From Nostoc mirabile CHAB5784 (GTDB lineage: Bacteria; Cyanobacteriota; Cyanobacteriia; Cyanobacteriales; Nostocaceae), in assembly GCF_020829645.1 (NCBI RefSeq), contig NZ_JAIVFS010000073.1, positions 1 through 40,952 of the forward strand: a stretch of DNA of 40,952 nucleotides, read 5' to 3'. This document shows positions 15,161 through 23,886 of this stretch, in pieces. The notes beneath the pieces are model-generated. The model worked only from the letters and a program-made list of their open reading frames with translations. It was not told the DNA's origin and made no database searches. Position 1 is the stretch's first letter, and each line of letters opens with the position of its first letter. The translations under genes were made by a program, and so were the position numbers.

Positions 15161-16963
15161 TTACTTTTCGTTTTGAAGAACCGTTGTGTCTGCTGCACCC
15201 AGTTGCAGGGCATAAAGGTTGGCATAGACACCTTGCTGATTGATGAGTTCGGCGTGAGTACCCTGCTCTACAATTTCTCCCTGCTGAATTACTAATACCT
15301 GATCTGCCTGAGTAACTGTACTGAGGCGGTGGGCAATTACGAAGCTGGTACGACCTTGCAACAAACGAGCGATCGCACTCTGTACTAGCGCTTCTGTACG
15401 CGTGTCAATGCTGCTGGTTGCTTCATCAAGAATCAAAATTCGGGGGTTAACCAACACAGCACGCGCAATACTGATTAGTTGTCGCTGTCCTTGGCTCAAG
15501 GGTGCGCCCCGTTCACCCAATTGAGTTGTATAGCCTTGTGGTAGTGAGGTAATGAACTCATGCACATTTGCCAACTGTGCAGCCGCTTCGATATCAGCTT
15601 GAGTGGCGTAAGGAGCGCCAAAAGCTATATTTTCGGCGACGGTGCCGCTAAACAAAATATTGTCTTGCAGAACGATGCCAATTTGTCGCCGCAGACTTGC
15701 TTGGGTAACGCTACGTACATCAATATCATCAATTTTCACTGCACCGCCAGACACATCATAAAAGCGCAAAATCAAGTTAATAATTGTAGTTTTTCCCGAA
15801 CCGGTCGGCCCTACTAATGCAATCATCTGCCCTGGATAGGCGTGCAAATTCACCCCTTTGAGAACCAGCTGATCTGGGTTGTAGCCAAACTTGACATTAT
15901 CAAATGTCACTTCACCCTGAATAGGCGGCATTTCTGTAGCATCGGGTGCGTCTTTGAGTTCTGACGGTTCATCTAGCAATAGAAAGATTCGCTCTAATCC
16001 GGCAAAGGCAGATTGAGCTTGGGTGTAAAACTGGCTGAGAATTTGAATCGGGCGGAAGAACTGCTGGACATAAAGTAAAAAGGCTGTCACCACACCCACT
16101 GTTGCAGATCCGGTGACCGCGAGATAACCACCATAAGCCAGCACGCCTGCGGTTGCTAGTGTGTTGAGAAAATCAATGGAGGGCAAAAAGGCGGAAGTAA
16201 TTGCCACAGCTTCGACGTTGGCATCACGATTGGCGGCGTTAAGAATATCGAATTCTTTGATATTCATCTGTACACGATTAAATGCCTGTGCTTCTCGGAC
16301 GCTAACAATATCTTCTTCCAACTTGGCGGAAAGCTCCCCAATGGTTTGTCGGGTGACGCGAAACCTGGCTCTTGCCCAACGTGCAAACAAGCTTGTGGTA
16401 AAAATCATCAGTGGCACAACCAGATTGCTCAACAAACCGAGTTTCAGGTTGATTGAGAGCATAGCAATGATTATGCCAACCAAACTCAAAGTGTTGCCCA
16501 GCATTTGAGCGATCGTCAGTCCAAATGCCTGATTCACGGTATTGACATCATTCAGCAAGCGGCTCATTAAATCGCCTGCTTCGCTGCGGTCAAAAAAACT
16601 GAGTGGCAGACTTTGGATTTTAATGAAAATGTCTTGTCTCAGTTGAGCCAGCAATCGCTGCATAATCCAGCCGATTCGAATAATTTGACCCCGGATTGCT
16701 AAAACACTAAGTCCATAGTTCAGCGCTAGTAGCCCTAGTAACAGCAGTAGTCCCTGCAAATTTCCTTGTTTAATCAGGTGATCAATCGACCAGCCGATGA
16801 AAAATGGCCCAATTGTCTGGGTTACGGCACCAATAAATACTAATGTCAGAGCAATGGGAATTTCTTTGCGATAAAGTAGCACGTATTGCAAAAAGCGCCG
16901 CAGGGTGGAAAGTTGCTGACTCGCGTTTTCCTCAGATGCAACAACGGGAACTGTGCCTCTCAT
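15161..16963 (-). CDS. ABC exporter half-transporter, catalytically canonical subunit
   Basis: A 600-residue permease-ATPase fusion: six transmembrane helices (residues about 30-330), then an ABC domain with Walker A GPTGSGKTT, signature LSQGQRQLISIARA, Walker B ILILDEATSSID and H-loop IAHRLST. It keeps the catalytic Glu and His, but its signature is LSQGQ. With the partner at 17521-19299 this is the TM288-like half of a heterodimeric type IV exporter, where one ATP site is active and one is degenerate. Such exporters move lipids, drugs or peptides out of the inner membrane leaflet. The two genes are in the same orientation but are now separated by 557 bp of repeats and a MITE. Confidence 0.92.
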   Translation of the reverse strand: MRGTVPVVASEENASQQLSTLRRFLQYVLLYRKEIPIALTLVFIGAVTQTIGPFFIGWSIDHLIKQGNLQGLLLLLGLLALNYGLSVLAIRGQIIRIGWIMQRLLAQLRQDIFIKIQSLPLSFFDRSEAGDLMSRLLNDVNTVNQAFGLTIAQMLGNTLSLVGIIIAMLSINLKLGLLSNLVVPLMIFTTSLFARWARARFRVTRQTIGELSAKLEEDIVSVREAQAFNRVQMNIKEFDILNAANRDANVEAVAITSAFLPSIDFLNTLATAGVLAYGGYLAVTGSATVGVVTAFLLYVQQFFRPIQILSQFYTQAQSAFAGLERIFLLLDEPSELKDAPDATEMPPIQGEVTFDNVKFGYNPDQLVLKGVNLHAYPGQMIALVGPTGSGKTTIINLILRFYDVSGGAVKIDDIDVRSVTQASLRRQIGIVLQDNILFSGTVAENIAFGAPYATQADIEAAAQLANVHEFITSLPQGYTTQLGERGAPLSQGQRQLISIARAVLVNPRILILDEATSSIDTRTEALVQSAIARLLQGRTSFVIAHRLSTVTQADQVLVIQQGEIVEQGTHAELINQQGVYANLYALQLGAADTTVLQNEK

Positions 16964-17153
16964 AAAAATTTTGGATTTTAGATTTGGGATTTGAGATTAA
17001 AAGTCTTTATTAGAAAGCTGCGATCAAATTTTCCAGCTAGAGTAATTATGCTATGGCGCTTCTGGGTTGAGTGCAATACAGACCTAACAAGAACAGCCCC
17101 TTAAGAGCAAGGAAATGGGAGTGAGGTTTTCCTAGATCCCGTGAAAAGTCAGC

Positions 17154-17295
17154 ATTGTCAGTCGAAACAATGGCATTGTCAGCCGAAACAATGGCATTGT
17201 CAGTCGAAACAGTGGCATTGTCAGTCGAAACAATGGCATTGTCAGCCGAAACAATGGCATTGTCAGCCGAAACAATGGCATTGTTAATCGAAACA
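17154..17295. repeat. 21-bp minisatellite, seven units
   Basis: Six near-identical 21-bp units (starting attgtcagtcgaaac, alternating T/C at the ninth base) plus a degenerate seventh that runs into the MITE at 17296. The period is seven codons, so frames stay open on both strands (repeats of RLTMPLF or MALSAET), but there is no sign that they are genes. It lies between the two ABC exporter genes. Confidence 0.85.
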
Positions 17296-17418
17296 AGGGA
17301 CTTCCAAATAAAAAAATACTCAAAAAACTGGCGAAAAAACTCTCTCCTCCTTATTCCTCTGTGTTCTCTGTGTCTGGAGTGGTTCGTTTATTTGGATAAT
17401 TTATTTCTTGGAAGTCCC
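17296..17418. mobile_element. MITE family A, copy 2 (123 bp, inverted)
   Basis: Same element as at 24590-24713 in opposite orientation: AGGGACTTCCAAATAAAAAA at the left end, GGATAATTTATTTCTTGGAA and GTCCC at the right. It lies directly at the end of the 21-bp minisatellite and between the two exporter genes. A diverged arm of the 7266-7469 element follows at 17441-17462. Confidence 0.85.
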
Positions 17419-17520
17419 CAATGCCATTGCTAACTCTAAAAGACTTGTGTGTACACCCTAGCCTTTTAGCAGAGAAGTCAAAGTGGATTGCGTCCAAACT
17501 AGAACCGCTATAATTGGAGA

Positions 17521-19299
17521 TCAATTTTTCTCCTTCGGCTTTACCTGAGATTCCAAAATCACACCGTAGAGTGGACTGGTTTGCATCAATTCCTCGTGAG
17601 TGCCTTGTGCTACCAATCGTCCTTTATCCATGAGAAAAATCCGATCGGCATTCTTGACGGTGCTAATACGTTGAGCTACTACAAAAGTTGTACAAGCTTT
17701 TTGGCGCATTAAGTTATCTAGTTTGGCTTGAATCTGGGCAGCAGTTTTGGCATCTACAGCCGAGGTACTATCGTCCAAAATCAGAATGCTGTAATCGGTC
17801 AGTAAGGTACGAGCGATCGCAATTCGTTGTTTTTGTCCACCAGACAAGCCTACGCCCCGTTCACCCACAATCGTCTCGTAGCCATCGGGTAGACTACTGA
17901 TAAAATCGTGCATTTGGGCAGTTTTGGCAACCTCAATCACCTCATTTAGGGTTGCATCGGGTTTTGCGTAGGCAATATTTTCGCGGATTGTACCAGAGAA
18001 GAGGGTGGTTTCCTGAAATACAATCCCAATACGCGATCTGAGGCTTTTGAGCGTGAAATCTGTTACATCTCGTCCGTCAATGCGAACTGCTCCCCCTGTG
18101 ACATCGTAAAAGCGGGGAATCAGGTTCATAATTGTGCTTTTTCCAGAACCAGTCATCCCTAGAACGGCGATTAGTTCGTTGGGTTTCGTTTCAAAGGAAA
18201 CTTCTTTGAGAGTTTCGGTTGTCGCTCCTGGATAGCGAAAGGAAACATTTTCAAAGGTGATTCTACCACCGCAGGTGTCAAATGGGACAGCACCGGGGCG
18301 ATCGCGAATTTCTACCTCCGCATCGACAACTTCGTAAACTCGTTCGGCCGAAGCAGCTGATTGAGCGATCGTAGGTGCAGCAAATCCAATTAACACAATA
18401 GGTTGGAGAATCAACGCTAGGTAGGAGTTAAACGCCACCAGTTCGCCAATGGAGAACCTACGCCCAATCACCAGCGCTCCCCCATAGGCGAAAACTGCCA
18501 GTGTTACCAAATTACTCAGCAAAAAGATCAACGGGAAGGTATGACGGATGGCGCTAATGGTCTTCATGTTTGCCTTGACTAGACCATCATTCAGAGTTGT
18601 GTAACGCGACCTTTCGGTTGATTCCCGCACAAAGGCTTTCACCACCCGTATTCCTACCAAGTTCTCTTGCAATACAGCATTGAGGTTGCTCAGTTGCTCT
18701 TGTACTTGCCGAAAAAGTTTGTTATTTCGGGTGATAAATTGCGCCATCAACCATCCGGTTAGAGGTACTACTGTCAGCGTAATCAGCGCTAGTTTCCAGT
18801 TCATTAGCAGCAAAATCACCGAAATACTCACCAATGTCACAACTGAACCGATAACCTGAATCAAGCTAGTGCCAACAAAGGTACGGATCTGCTCAATGTC
18901 ACTGGTGACACGGGTTAGTAGTTGGGAAGTCTGCGCCTGGTCATGATAGCTGAAACTGAGATTTTGAATTTTGCTGAAAATTTTGTTTCGCAGGTCATAG
19001 GCCACACCCTGAGACGCTGCTTCTGCTAGATAGCTTTGTCCAAAGTTAAATACACCACGAGCGATCGCGGCGAGTACCATCCAGGCGGCGCTATATAGCA
19101 CAATTTGGAGGTTTTTTTCGGAGATGCCCTGATCAATTCCCCACCGAAATAGTTGTGGGGTAAGTGCGTTTGCGATCGTCAACAGCAACAGGCTGACCAA
19201 TGCTCCTAGCGAAGTCCATCGGTAAGTGCTTAAACTTTTAAGCACGCGCTGGATTGACTGTATAGACGAAGTTTCCTGGAGTTCTGGTTGCTGAACCAC
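17521..19299 (-). CDS. ABC exporter half-transporter, degenerate-site subunit
   Basis: A 592-residue permease-ATPase fusion with six N-terminal transmembrane helices and an ABC domain: Walker A GMTGSGKST, canonical signature LSGGQKQRIAIA, but Walker B ends LILDDSTSAVD (Asp in place of catalytic Glu) and the H-loop reads VAQRIST (Gln in place of His). These are the changes that mark the TM287-like, degenerate half of heterodimeric exporters. The complementary features are in the gene at 15161-16963, so one composite site (its Walker motifs with this LSGGQ) should hydrolyse ATP and the other mainly bind it. The start is GTG at 19297-19299 with AGGGG about 9 nt upstream. It is divergent from the methyltransferase gene at 19502. 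Confidence 0.92.
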   Translation of the reverse strand: MVQQPELQETSSIQSIQRVLKSLSTYRWTSLGALVSLLLLTIANALTPQLFRWGIDQGISEKNLQIVLYSAAWMVLAAIARGVFNFGQSYLAEAASQGVAYDLRNKIFSKIQNLSFSYHDQAQTSQLLTRVTSDIEQIRTFVGTSLIQVIGSVVTLVSISVILLLMNWKLALITLTVVPLTGWLMAQFITRNNKLFRQVQEQLSNLNAVLQENLVGIRVVKAFVRESTERSRYTTLNDGLVKANMKTISAIRHTFPLIFLLSNLVTLAVFAYGGALVIGRRFSIGELVAFNSYLALILQPIVLIGFAAPTIAQSAASAERVYEVVDAEVEIRDRPGAVPFDTCGGRITFENVSFRYPGATTETLKEVSFETKPNELIAVLGMTGSGKSTIMNLIPRFYDVTGGAVRIDGRDVTDFTLKSLRSRIGIVFQETTLFSGTIRENIAYAKPDATLNEVIEVAKTAQMHDFISSLPDGYETIVGERGVGLSGGQKQRIAIARTLLTDYSILILDDSTSAVDAKTAAQIQAKLDNLMRQKACTTFVVAQRISTVKNADRIFLMDKGRLVAQGTHEELMQTSPLYGVILESQVKPKEKN

Positions 19300-19501
19300 T
19301 GGAATTCACCCCTGTATCTTTGGAAAATTATCTCGTATTTTGATGGTAAAAAACCAATTGACCAGTACGGAATGTGGGATCTATTTGGGGTGATCAGTCC
19401 AAATTTTGGTTCAAATTTTGGGACAACGGTATGAGAAAATACCTCTTTGGCAAGCATTGCGGCTAATCTTAAATATCGAAGAAAACCAAATAACAAGAAT
19501 A

Positions 19502-20563
19502 ATGGCTCAAAATTTTCATAGCAATTCCCAACTTCCCTCGGATATGTCAACTGCTATCAATCGCACAGCAAAGCCAAGTTCTGAGTTCTACTCTATTTTT
19601 TCTGAAGAAGAAGTTTTAGGGATAATTCATGCATTAGAAGTCAGACGAGAAATACCTCTCAAGTATTCTTATAAAGGGAGAGGCGCAAAAATCTGGGACG
19701 ATTTTTATCTAAAATATGTTATCCCAACATGGTATCGAACATCGAATGTAGAAATTGACCTTTTAAAAGACAATTTTCAATACTTGAATGGCAATATTCA
19801 AAGTGGCAAAAAAGTTAACATTGTAGACGTTGGTGCAGGAAATTCCTATCCAGTTAAAAAATTTATTCAAAGACTTAATAAACTCGGAAAAATTAATAAA
19901 TATATTGCTTTAGATATCAGCGAGGAATTGCTTCATTTATCCAAGAATAATTTTAGAAAATGGTTTCCTCTTGTCGAGTTTCTCAGTTCTCCAATTGACA
20001 TAGAAAATAGTTGTGTACCCCAAAATTTATTCCAAAATAAAGCTACCCTTGAAATTGACGACACAGCGAAAATATTTTTCCACTTAGGTGTTACCATCGG
20101 TAATCATCAAAATAGAGATGAGGTACTAAAAAACTTTAGAGATAGCATGAGAAAAAATGATTTTCTGGTGTTTACTAATGAAACTGGTTCTAACTCTACA
20201 TGGGATGGAAACGTCAGAGGTGGCTGCAAGTATCATGTAGAAGAAATATATGGATGGGTTAAAAGCAAGATTGGAATTAAATCTGAAGATTCTGAATTGG
20301 TGAGAAAGTATGATTTAAAAACAGATAGTATAGTTGCTAATATGAAATTTCACCATAATTACACTCTAAATTTTAGTCGAATAGGGATAGATAAGAAGAT
20401 TGAAATATCTGAAGGTGAAGAAATTACTATTTGGCGACATCATAAGTATGAAATCCCTAAACTTTTGCAAGAGTTAGAACGTTCTGGGCTGGAACTTATT
20501 CACTATAGTATTGACAAATACAAATCACATATCATGGTGATTTGTAAAGTTGCCAGTAGCTAA
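19502..20563 (+). CDS. EgtD-like SAM-dependent methyltransferase
   Basis: A 353-residue protein of the histidine-specific methyltransferase (EgtD, PF10017) superfamily: the SAM-binding motif VDVGAGNSYP (residues 108-117), the acidic ribose-binding loop YIALDISEELL, a later HLGVTIGNHQNRDEVL block typical of EgtD, and an N-terminal DDFY...WYRTSNVE segment corresponding to the family's YYxTRxE motif. EgtD trimethylates histidine in ergothioneine synthesis; here the acceptor is unknown and no EgtB-like partner is nearby. The Met at 19502 is preferred to an earlier frame start at 19406, but the choice is uncertain (no clear Shine-Dalgarno). It is transcribed away from the exporter genes, about 200 bp apart, suggesting a methylated product may be exported. 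Confidence 0.75.
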   Translation: MAQNFHSNSQLPSDMSTAINRTAKPSSEFYSIFSEEEVLGIIHALEVRREIPLKYSYKGRGAKIWDDFYLKYVIPTWYRTSNVEIDLLKDNFQYLNGNIQSGKKVNIVDVGAGNSYPVKKFIQRLNKLGKINKYIALDISEELLHLSKNNFRKWFPLVEFLSSPIDIENSCVPQNLFQNKATLEIDDTAKIFFHLGVTIGNHQNRDEVLKNFRDSMRKNDFLVFTNETGSNSTWDGNVRGGCKYHVEEIYGWVKSKIGIKSEDSELVRKYDLKTDSIVANMKFHHNYTLNFSRIGIDKKIEISEGEEITIWRHHKYEIPKLLQELERSGLELIHYSIDKYKSHIMVICKVASS

Positions 20564-20571
20564 CCTTTTTG

Positions 20572-20660
20572 GCGCGGTGGGGTTCTCCGGGTTTAATAAA
20601 TAATCAAGCGGACATAATAGACCTTTTGCATAAATCAAAAATAAAGAACCCCACCCCGCA
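20572..20660. repeat. Rearranged relative of the 25965-26098 MITE
   Basis: The stretch gcggtggggttctccgggtt, taataa and atcaagcggacataatag matches the right arm of the element in the vapB-like gene, and aagaaccccaccccgc at 20645-20660 matches its left arm, but in swapped order. The remainder of 20564-21002 shows no gene. Confidence 0.55.
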
Positions 20661-21002
20661 TTTGCTAAAGTTGCTCTGTTCGATCACTGGTAAGAGCGAT
20701 CGCAAAGAACATTCAACTTCATCGGCGTAGTTTACCGCTGTAGGCATCGCTTCCATGACACTGCATCAAGGACGATCTCCTGATCCATCCCTATACTGTT
20801 CAATAGCTTTAAAAGCTGTAGTGCTTATGGAGCATAGCTTATAGCTTTTCAAGCGTGCCATTCGGCTATAAACGTAAAAATACACACTGGTAGTTGCTTT
20901 AATGTGTACTTTTGTAAAGATTTTAGAGGAATATCCGTAAAGCTATCAGCTTGATAATGATTAATTTATATATGTTTCCTTAAACATGAAATAACAGGAC
21001 TA

Positions 21003-21397
21003 GGGGTATGAGTATCTTCAGAACAGAAAACCGGGTTAAGCTTAAAAGTTTTATTAGGTAAGGATTCTCCCGACAACGAAGGTCATTGACCGAAGATGGC
21101 TCAGGGGCACTTAGCTGGGAGCGGGGGGAGCAAGCCCTGCCCCTGAGCCGTGGAATGAATTCTGGAACATGGGTATCAAGCCCCGTCATAAAGGACGCCT
21201 GAAGGAAGGCGGAGTACAAGCTCCGTCTCAGTTTTCCCCCAGCAAAGCGCCCCCTGCTCCCTTGCCTCTTTTGACTTTTTAGCGATCATCGAGTCATTAC
21301 TGAACGAGAAAATAAGGGTTTTAGCTTCTAAAAATGCTTGTTTTACTCATGTAATATCTCTTAACCCGGTTTTCTGCGCGAATGCTACTCATACCCC
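21003..21397. mobile_element. 395-bp element with about 39-bp imperfect terminal inverted repeats
   Basis: The left end (ggggtatgagta ... cagaaaaccgggttaag, to about 21040) is mirrored by cttaacccggttttctgcgc ... tactcatacccc at about 21359-21397. The inside has no intact transposase; it is a MITE or an IS remnant. Part of its interior (21168-21205) is repeated in inverted form at about 21912-21953 on the other side of the next gene. Confidence 0.65.
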
Positions 21398-21487
21398 AAA
21401 TTAAGTAAGGCTTTATGCACATAATCAAATTTCTGTTAGTGCGTAAATCCTAGACTCAACAACAGTACCAAACAAGGAAAGAAAACC

Positions 21488-21829
21488 ATGTCTAACACAA
21501 CAATCCATTTACCACCACAAATCTTTAAAACTTGGATTAATTCTCAAGAAGAAGATGAGCCGGATTTAATAGTTTATAGACCGGAAGGATTTCCATTTCC
21601 TCCTGCTAGATTTCGGGAAAAATTGAATTTCAAAGAAAATGGGGAATTCATTCTTACTGTTCCTGGTGACAATGATGTACCAAAAGGAATTCAGGGAACT
21701 TGGGAATCTAGCGTAAAAGATAAAATTCTCGTCCAATTTCCCAATTCGGAAATTGAAGGTTTTATCCTGCAAATTGTATTAATTGAAGAAGAAATTTTGA
21801 AAGTTCGCAGATTTCCTATTGAACCATAG
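21488..21829 (+). CDS. Conserved protein of unknown function
   Basis: A 113-residue soluble protein with Shine-Dalgarno AAGGAAAG 8 nt before the ATG. The segments LIVYRPEGFPFPPARFREKL, NGEFILTVPGDND and GTWESSVKDKILVQFP resemble a beta-rich family found in many bacteria with a YRP...FPPSRGR signature; I know no function for it. No signal peptide or membrane segment. It is bracketed by inverted copies of a short GC-rich repeat (21168-21205 and 21912-21953). Confidence 0.65.
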   Translation: MSNTTIHLPPQIFKTWINSQEEDEPDLIVYRPEGFPFPPARFREKLNFKENGEFILTVPGDNDVPKGIQGTWESSVKDKILVQFPNSEIEGFILQIVLIEEEILKVRRFPIEP

Positions 21830-21853
21830 GTCACAAGAGGCAGGGTAGCAGGG

Positions 21854-21953
21854 GGAAAGGGGGAGAGACTGGAACGGGGCTTGATACCCCGCCCCAGTCC
21901 AAGCAAGCGTCCTTTATGACGGGGCGGCTTGTAACCCATGTTCCGCTCTGCTC
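21854..21953. repeat. GC-rich repeat, inverted copy of 21168-21205
   Basis: gcgtcctttatgacggggcg followed by gcttgtaacccatgttcc is the approximate reverse complement of gaacatgggtatcaagcccc...gtcataaaggacgc at 21168-21205. An inner palindrome (gactggaacggggc / gccccagtcc) precedes it. No coding signal. Confidence 0.6.
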
Positions 21954-22012
21954 CACGCTCTTGAGAAGGTCTTGTTGCCGTTGGCATCATAAATATAGGT
22001 TTTTGCGTAATA

Positions 22013-22218
22013 AGGGACTTCCAAGAAATAAATTATCCAAATGAACGTAGACGCAAAGCGGTGAAGCAGCCGGTCTTGGGGGTTTCCCCCATGAGCGACT
22101 GCACCAAGCCGGAGGGCTTGCCGAAGGCTACCACTCCAGACGCAGAGAACACAGAGAGGGGAGAAATAGAGAAGATTTTTGCGTCAGTTTTGGGATATTT
22201 TTTTATTTGGAAGTCCCT
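22013..22218. mobile_element. MITE family A, copy 3 (206 bp)
   Basis: AGGGACTTCCAAGAAATAAA at the left and TTTTTTATTTGGAAGTCCCT at the right. The interior shares cgtagacgcaaagcggtgaa and actccagac(a/g)cagagaac with copy 1 but is the most diverged of the four copies. No coding capacity. Confidence 0.85.
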
Positions 22219-22356
22219 AACCGTCGCTATAGTATGTCAATTCGCAATTTGCAATTACATTTTGTAACGGGGATTCTACCCCGATGGTTCCTGAGCCTGT
22301 CGTACCCCTATTTCTGATGATGCTAAAAAATCAGTTTTACTTGGCTTGTGCATCAA

Positions 22357-22569
22357 TTAAATGTACATCAAACGTGGTCTAGGCTGAGGAACTGGACGCC
22401 CTAAATCTTTAGCCGTTTCTATCCATTCCTGCATCACTAATTCTACATTATGCAGAGCTTCTTGATAAGTATCACCGTCAGCAGCACAGCCTGGTAATTC
22501 TGGTATTTCAGCAATAAAGGCTTGATCTAATTCACTCCAGTAGAGAATAACTTCATAGCGAAACATCAT
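22357..22569 (-). CDS. hicB: HicB-family antitoxin
   Basis: A 70-residue protein with the degraded RNase H-like HicB fold: FRYEVILYWSELDQAFIAEI, PELPGCAADGDTYQEALHNV and a basic Pro-rich tail. It should bind and neutralise the HicA-like RNase encoded immediately upstream (22553-22819), overlapping it by 17 nt, the usual close coupling of TA genes. No separate DNA-binding domain is present, so autoregulation may be weak. Two adjacent ATGs are possible; AGGAAG lies upstream. Confidence 0.85.
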   Translation of the reverse strand: MMFRYEVILYWSELDQAFIAEIPELPGCAADGDTYQEALHNVELVMQEWIETAKDLGRPVPQPRPRLMYI

Positions 22570-22819
22570 TTTTACTTCCTAGCTTATACTTGACAATTAC
22601 TGCACGAACTTGTTTAATTTGATAGCTTTTGGCTTTTCCTCTCTTATGTTGCAGGTTCAATATTTCCTCAACATCGGCTTTGATAAAAATACGATGATCG
22701 CCACGAATCCGTTCCTCAAAGCCTAGTCGATATAAAAGTTGCCACAGTTGGGCGAAAGGAATGTCTGCATCAGAAGTCCCAGAGAGGATCTTTTCTAAGA
22801 GTTTGTCTTGCTGACTCAC
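22553..22819 (-). CDS. hicA: HicA-family mRNA interferase toxin
   Basis: An 88-residue protein of the HicA family. The dsRBD-like core holds the catalytic His in IRGDHRIF (GSHHxF in most members), followed by INLQ-like ILNLQHKRGKAKSYQIKQV. HicA cleaves mRNA when free of HicB. It carries an N-terminal extension (KLLEKILSGTSDADIPF) typical of the cyanobacterial subgroup. It starts with GTG at 22817-22819 and precedes hicB in the same operon. Confidence 0.85.
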   Translation of the reverse strand: MSQQDKLLEKILSGTSDADIPFAQLWQLLYRLGFEERIRGDHRIFIKADVEEILNLQHKRGKAKSYQIKQVRAVIVKYKLGSKNDVSL

Positions 22820-23014
22820 GTTTTTATGGCTGTCTTAATGCTTCTATAGTCTCATATTTATTTAAAATCAGGGTAGATGTAAGTGTTTACTCAAATTTAC
22901 AAGTGATATAGGCAACTACAGAGGGCAAACTGTTCAGATTGCTCATATCATAATGCTGAGGTATAAATCCGTCTCAGTTAATGTTAAATATTGAGTAAGA
23001 AATATTACACGAAT

Positions 23015-23785
23015 ATGAAGAACCAAATTCTAGCCATAGCTGCCTTTTTAACCACGATTAGTTTGGCAACAACCGTACAAGCAGCAAATTCTGAACACGT
23101 TAAACAGTTATTGGCAACCAAGCAATGTCAAAACTGCGATTTAACCAATGCAGGTTTAGTGATGGCTGACTTATCAGGTGCTAATTTGAGCGGTGCTAAT
23201 CTCACAGGTGCTAACTTCAGTCGGGCAAACTTGAGCGGTGCAGATTTGCGGGGTGCAAACTTGAGTGGTGCGAGTTTATTTGGTGTCAACCTGAGCGAAG
23301 CTAAATTTAGTGGGGCAAATTTAGCGGGTGCTGATTTGAGAAATACTTATTTAGCAAATGCACAACTAACTGGTGCTTACTTGAATGGTGCTAACTTCCA
23401 AGGTGCAGTTGGTATACCATCACAAATTGCTTCACCAGAAGAATTTTATGCTTTGGGTGTAGCAGAAGGGCAAAAAGGCAACCAACAGCAAGCAATCAGT
23501 TATTTTAATCAAGCGATCGCTATTAAACCAGAATATGCGGATGCTTATTTAGCTCGTGGTGTCGCCCGTTACCAAATACTAAATAGAGAAGGTGCATTCC
23601 AAGATGCCCAAGTTGCTGAAAAATTGTTTACATCCCAAAACAACAGCACTGGAACGCTAACAGCTCAAGCTTTTATAAAAGAACTGCAAACACCGGTAAA
23701 TGAGAAGGTAAGCGCTGGTAGCCCCAGTTTTGTTGACTTTTTGGGAAGTCTTGGCTCAGTCTTGCTCCAGTTCTTCCCTTTTTAA
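23015..23785 (+). CDS. Secreted pentapeptide-repeat and TPR protein
   Basis: A 256-residue protein: signal peptide (residues 1-24, AIAAFLTTISLATTVQA), a pentapeptide-repeat helix of about 18 A(D/N)LSG repeats (residues about 40-135), then a TPR-like helical unit (GNQQQAISYFNQAIAIKPEY, residues about 150-190) and a hydrophobic C-terminus. Pentapeptide repeats form a right-handed quadrilateral beta-helix; the role in cyanobacteria is mostly unknown. It is probably periplasmic or lumenal. The ATG at 23015 is preferred to a TTG at 22991. tenA follows in the same direction 33-100 bp later and may be co-transcribed. Confidence 0.8.
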   Translation: MKNQILAIAAFLTTISLATTVQAANSEHVKQLLATKQCQNCDLTNAGLVMADLSGANLSGANLTGANFSRANLSGADLRGANLSGASLFGVNLSEAKFSGANLAGADLRNTYLANAQLTGAYLNGANFQGAVGIPSQIASPEEFYALGVAEGQKGNQQQAISYFNQAIAIKPEYADAYLARGVARYQILNREGAFQDAQVAEKLFTSQNNSTGTLTAQAFIKELQTPVNEKVSAGSPSFVDFLGSLGSVLLQFFPF

Positions 23786-23836
23786 GAGTGATTGAAGCAA
23801 CAGAAGGATAATAACAAATGACAAGTGACAAAGCGC

Positions 23837-23872
23837 AAAGTCTGAGCGGAGGTTTCCTCCGATCAGAACTTT
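23837..23872. repeat. Palindromic repeat in the tenA leader
   Basis: AAAGTCTGAGCGGAGG and its near complement CCTCCGATCAGAACTTT form an imperfect hairpin. The core resembles the palindrome at 178-218. It lies between two in-frame ATGs (23818 and 23887), each with its own Shine-Dalgarno, so it either extends the TenA N-terminus or occupies the leader. Confidence 0.6.
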
Positions 23873-23886
23873 GTAAGAGAGGACAA

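Noticed and set aside
17132..17433. Open frames made of RLTMPLF or MALSAET repeats
   Set aside because: Same reason: the seven-unit 21-bp repeat is open on both strands, and the plus-strand frame runs into a MITE.
20980..21219. 79-residue minus-strand open frame
   Set aside because: It is built from the terminal repeat and interior of the 21003-21397 element.
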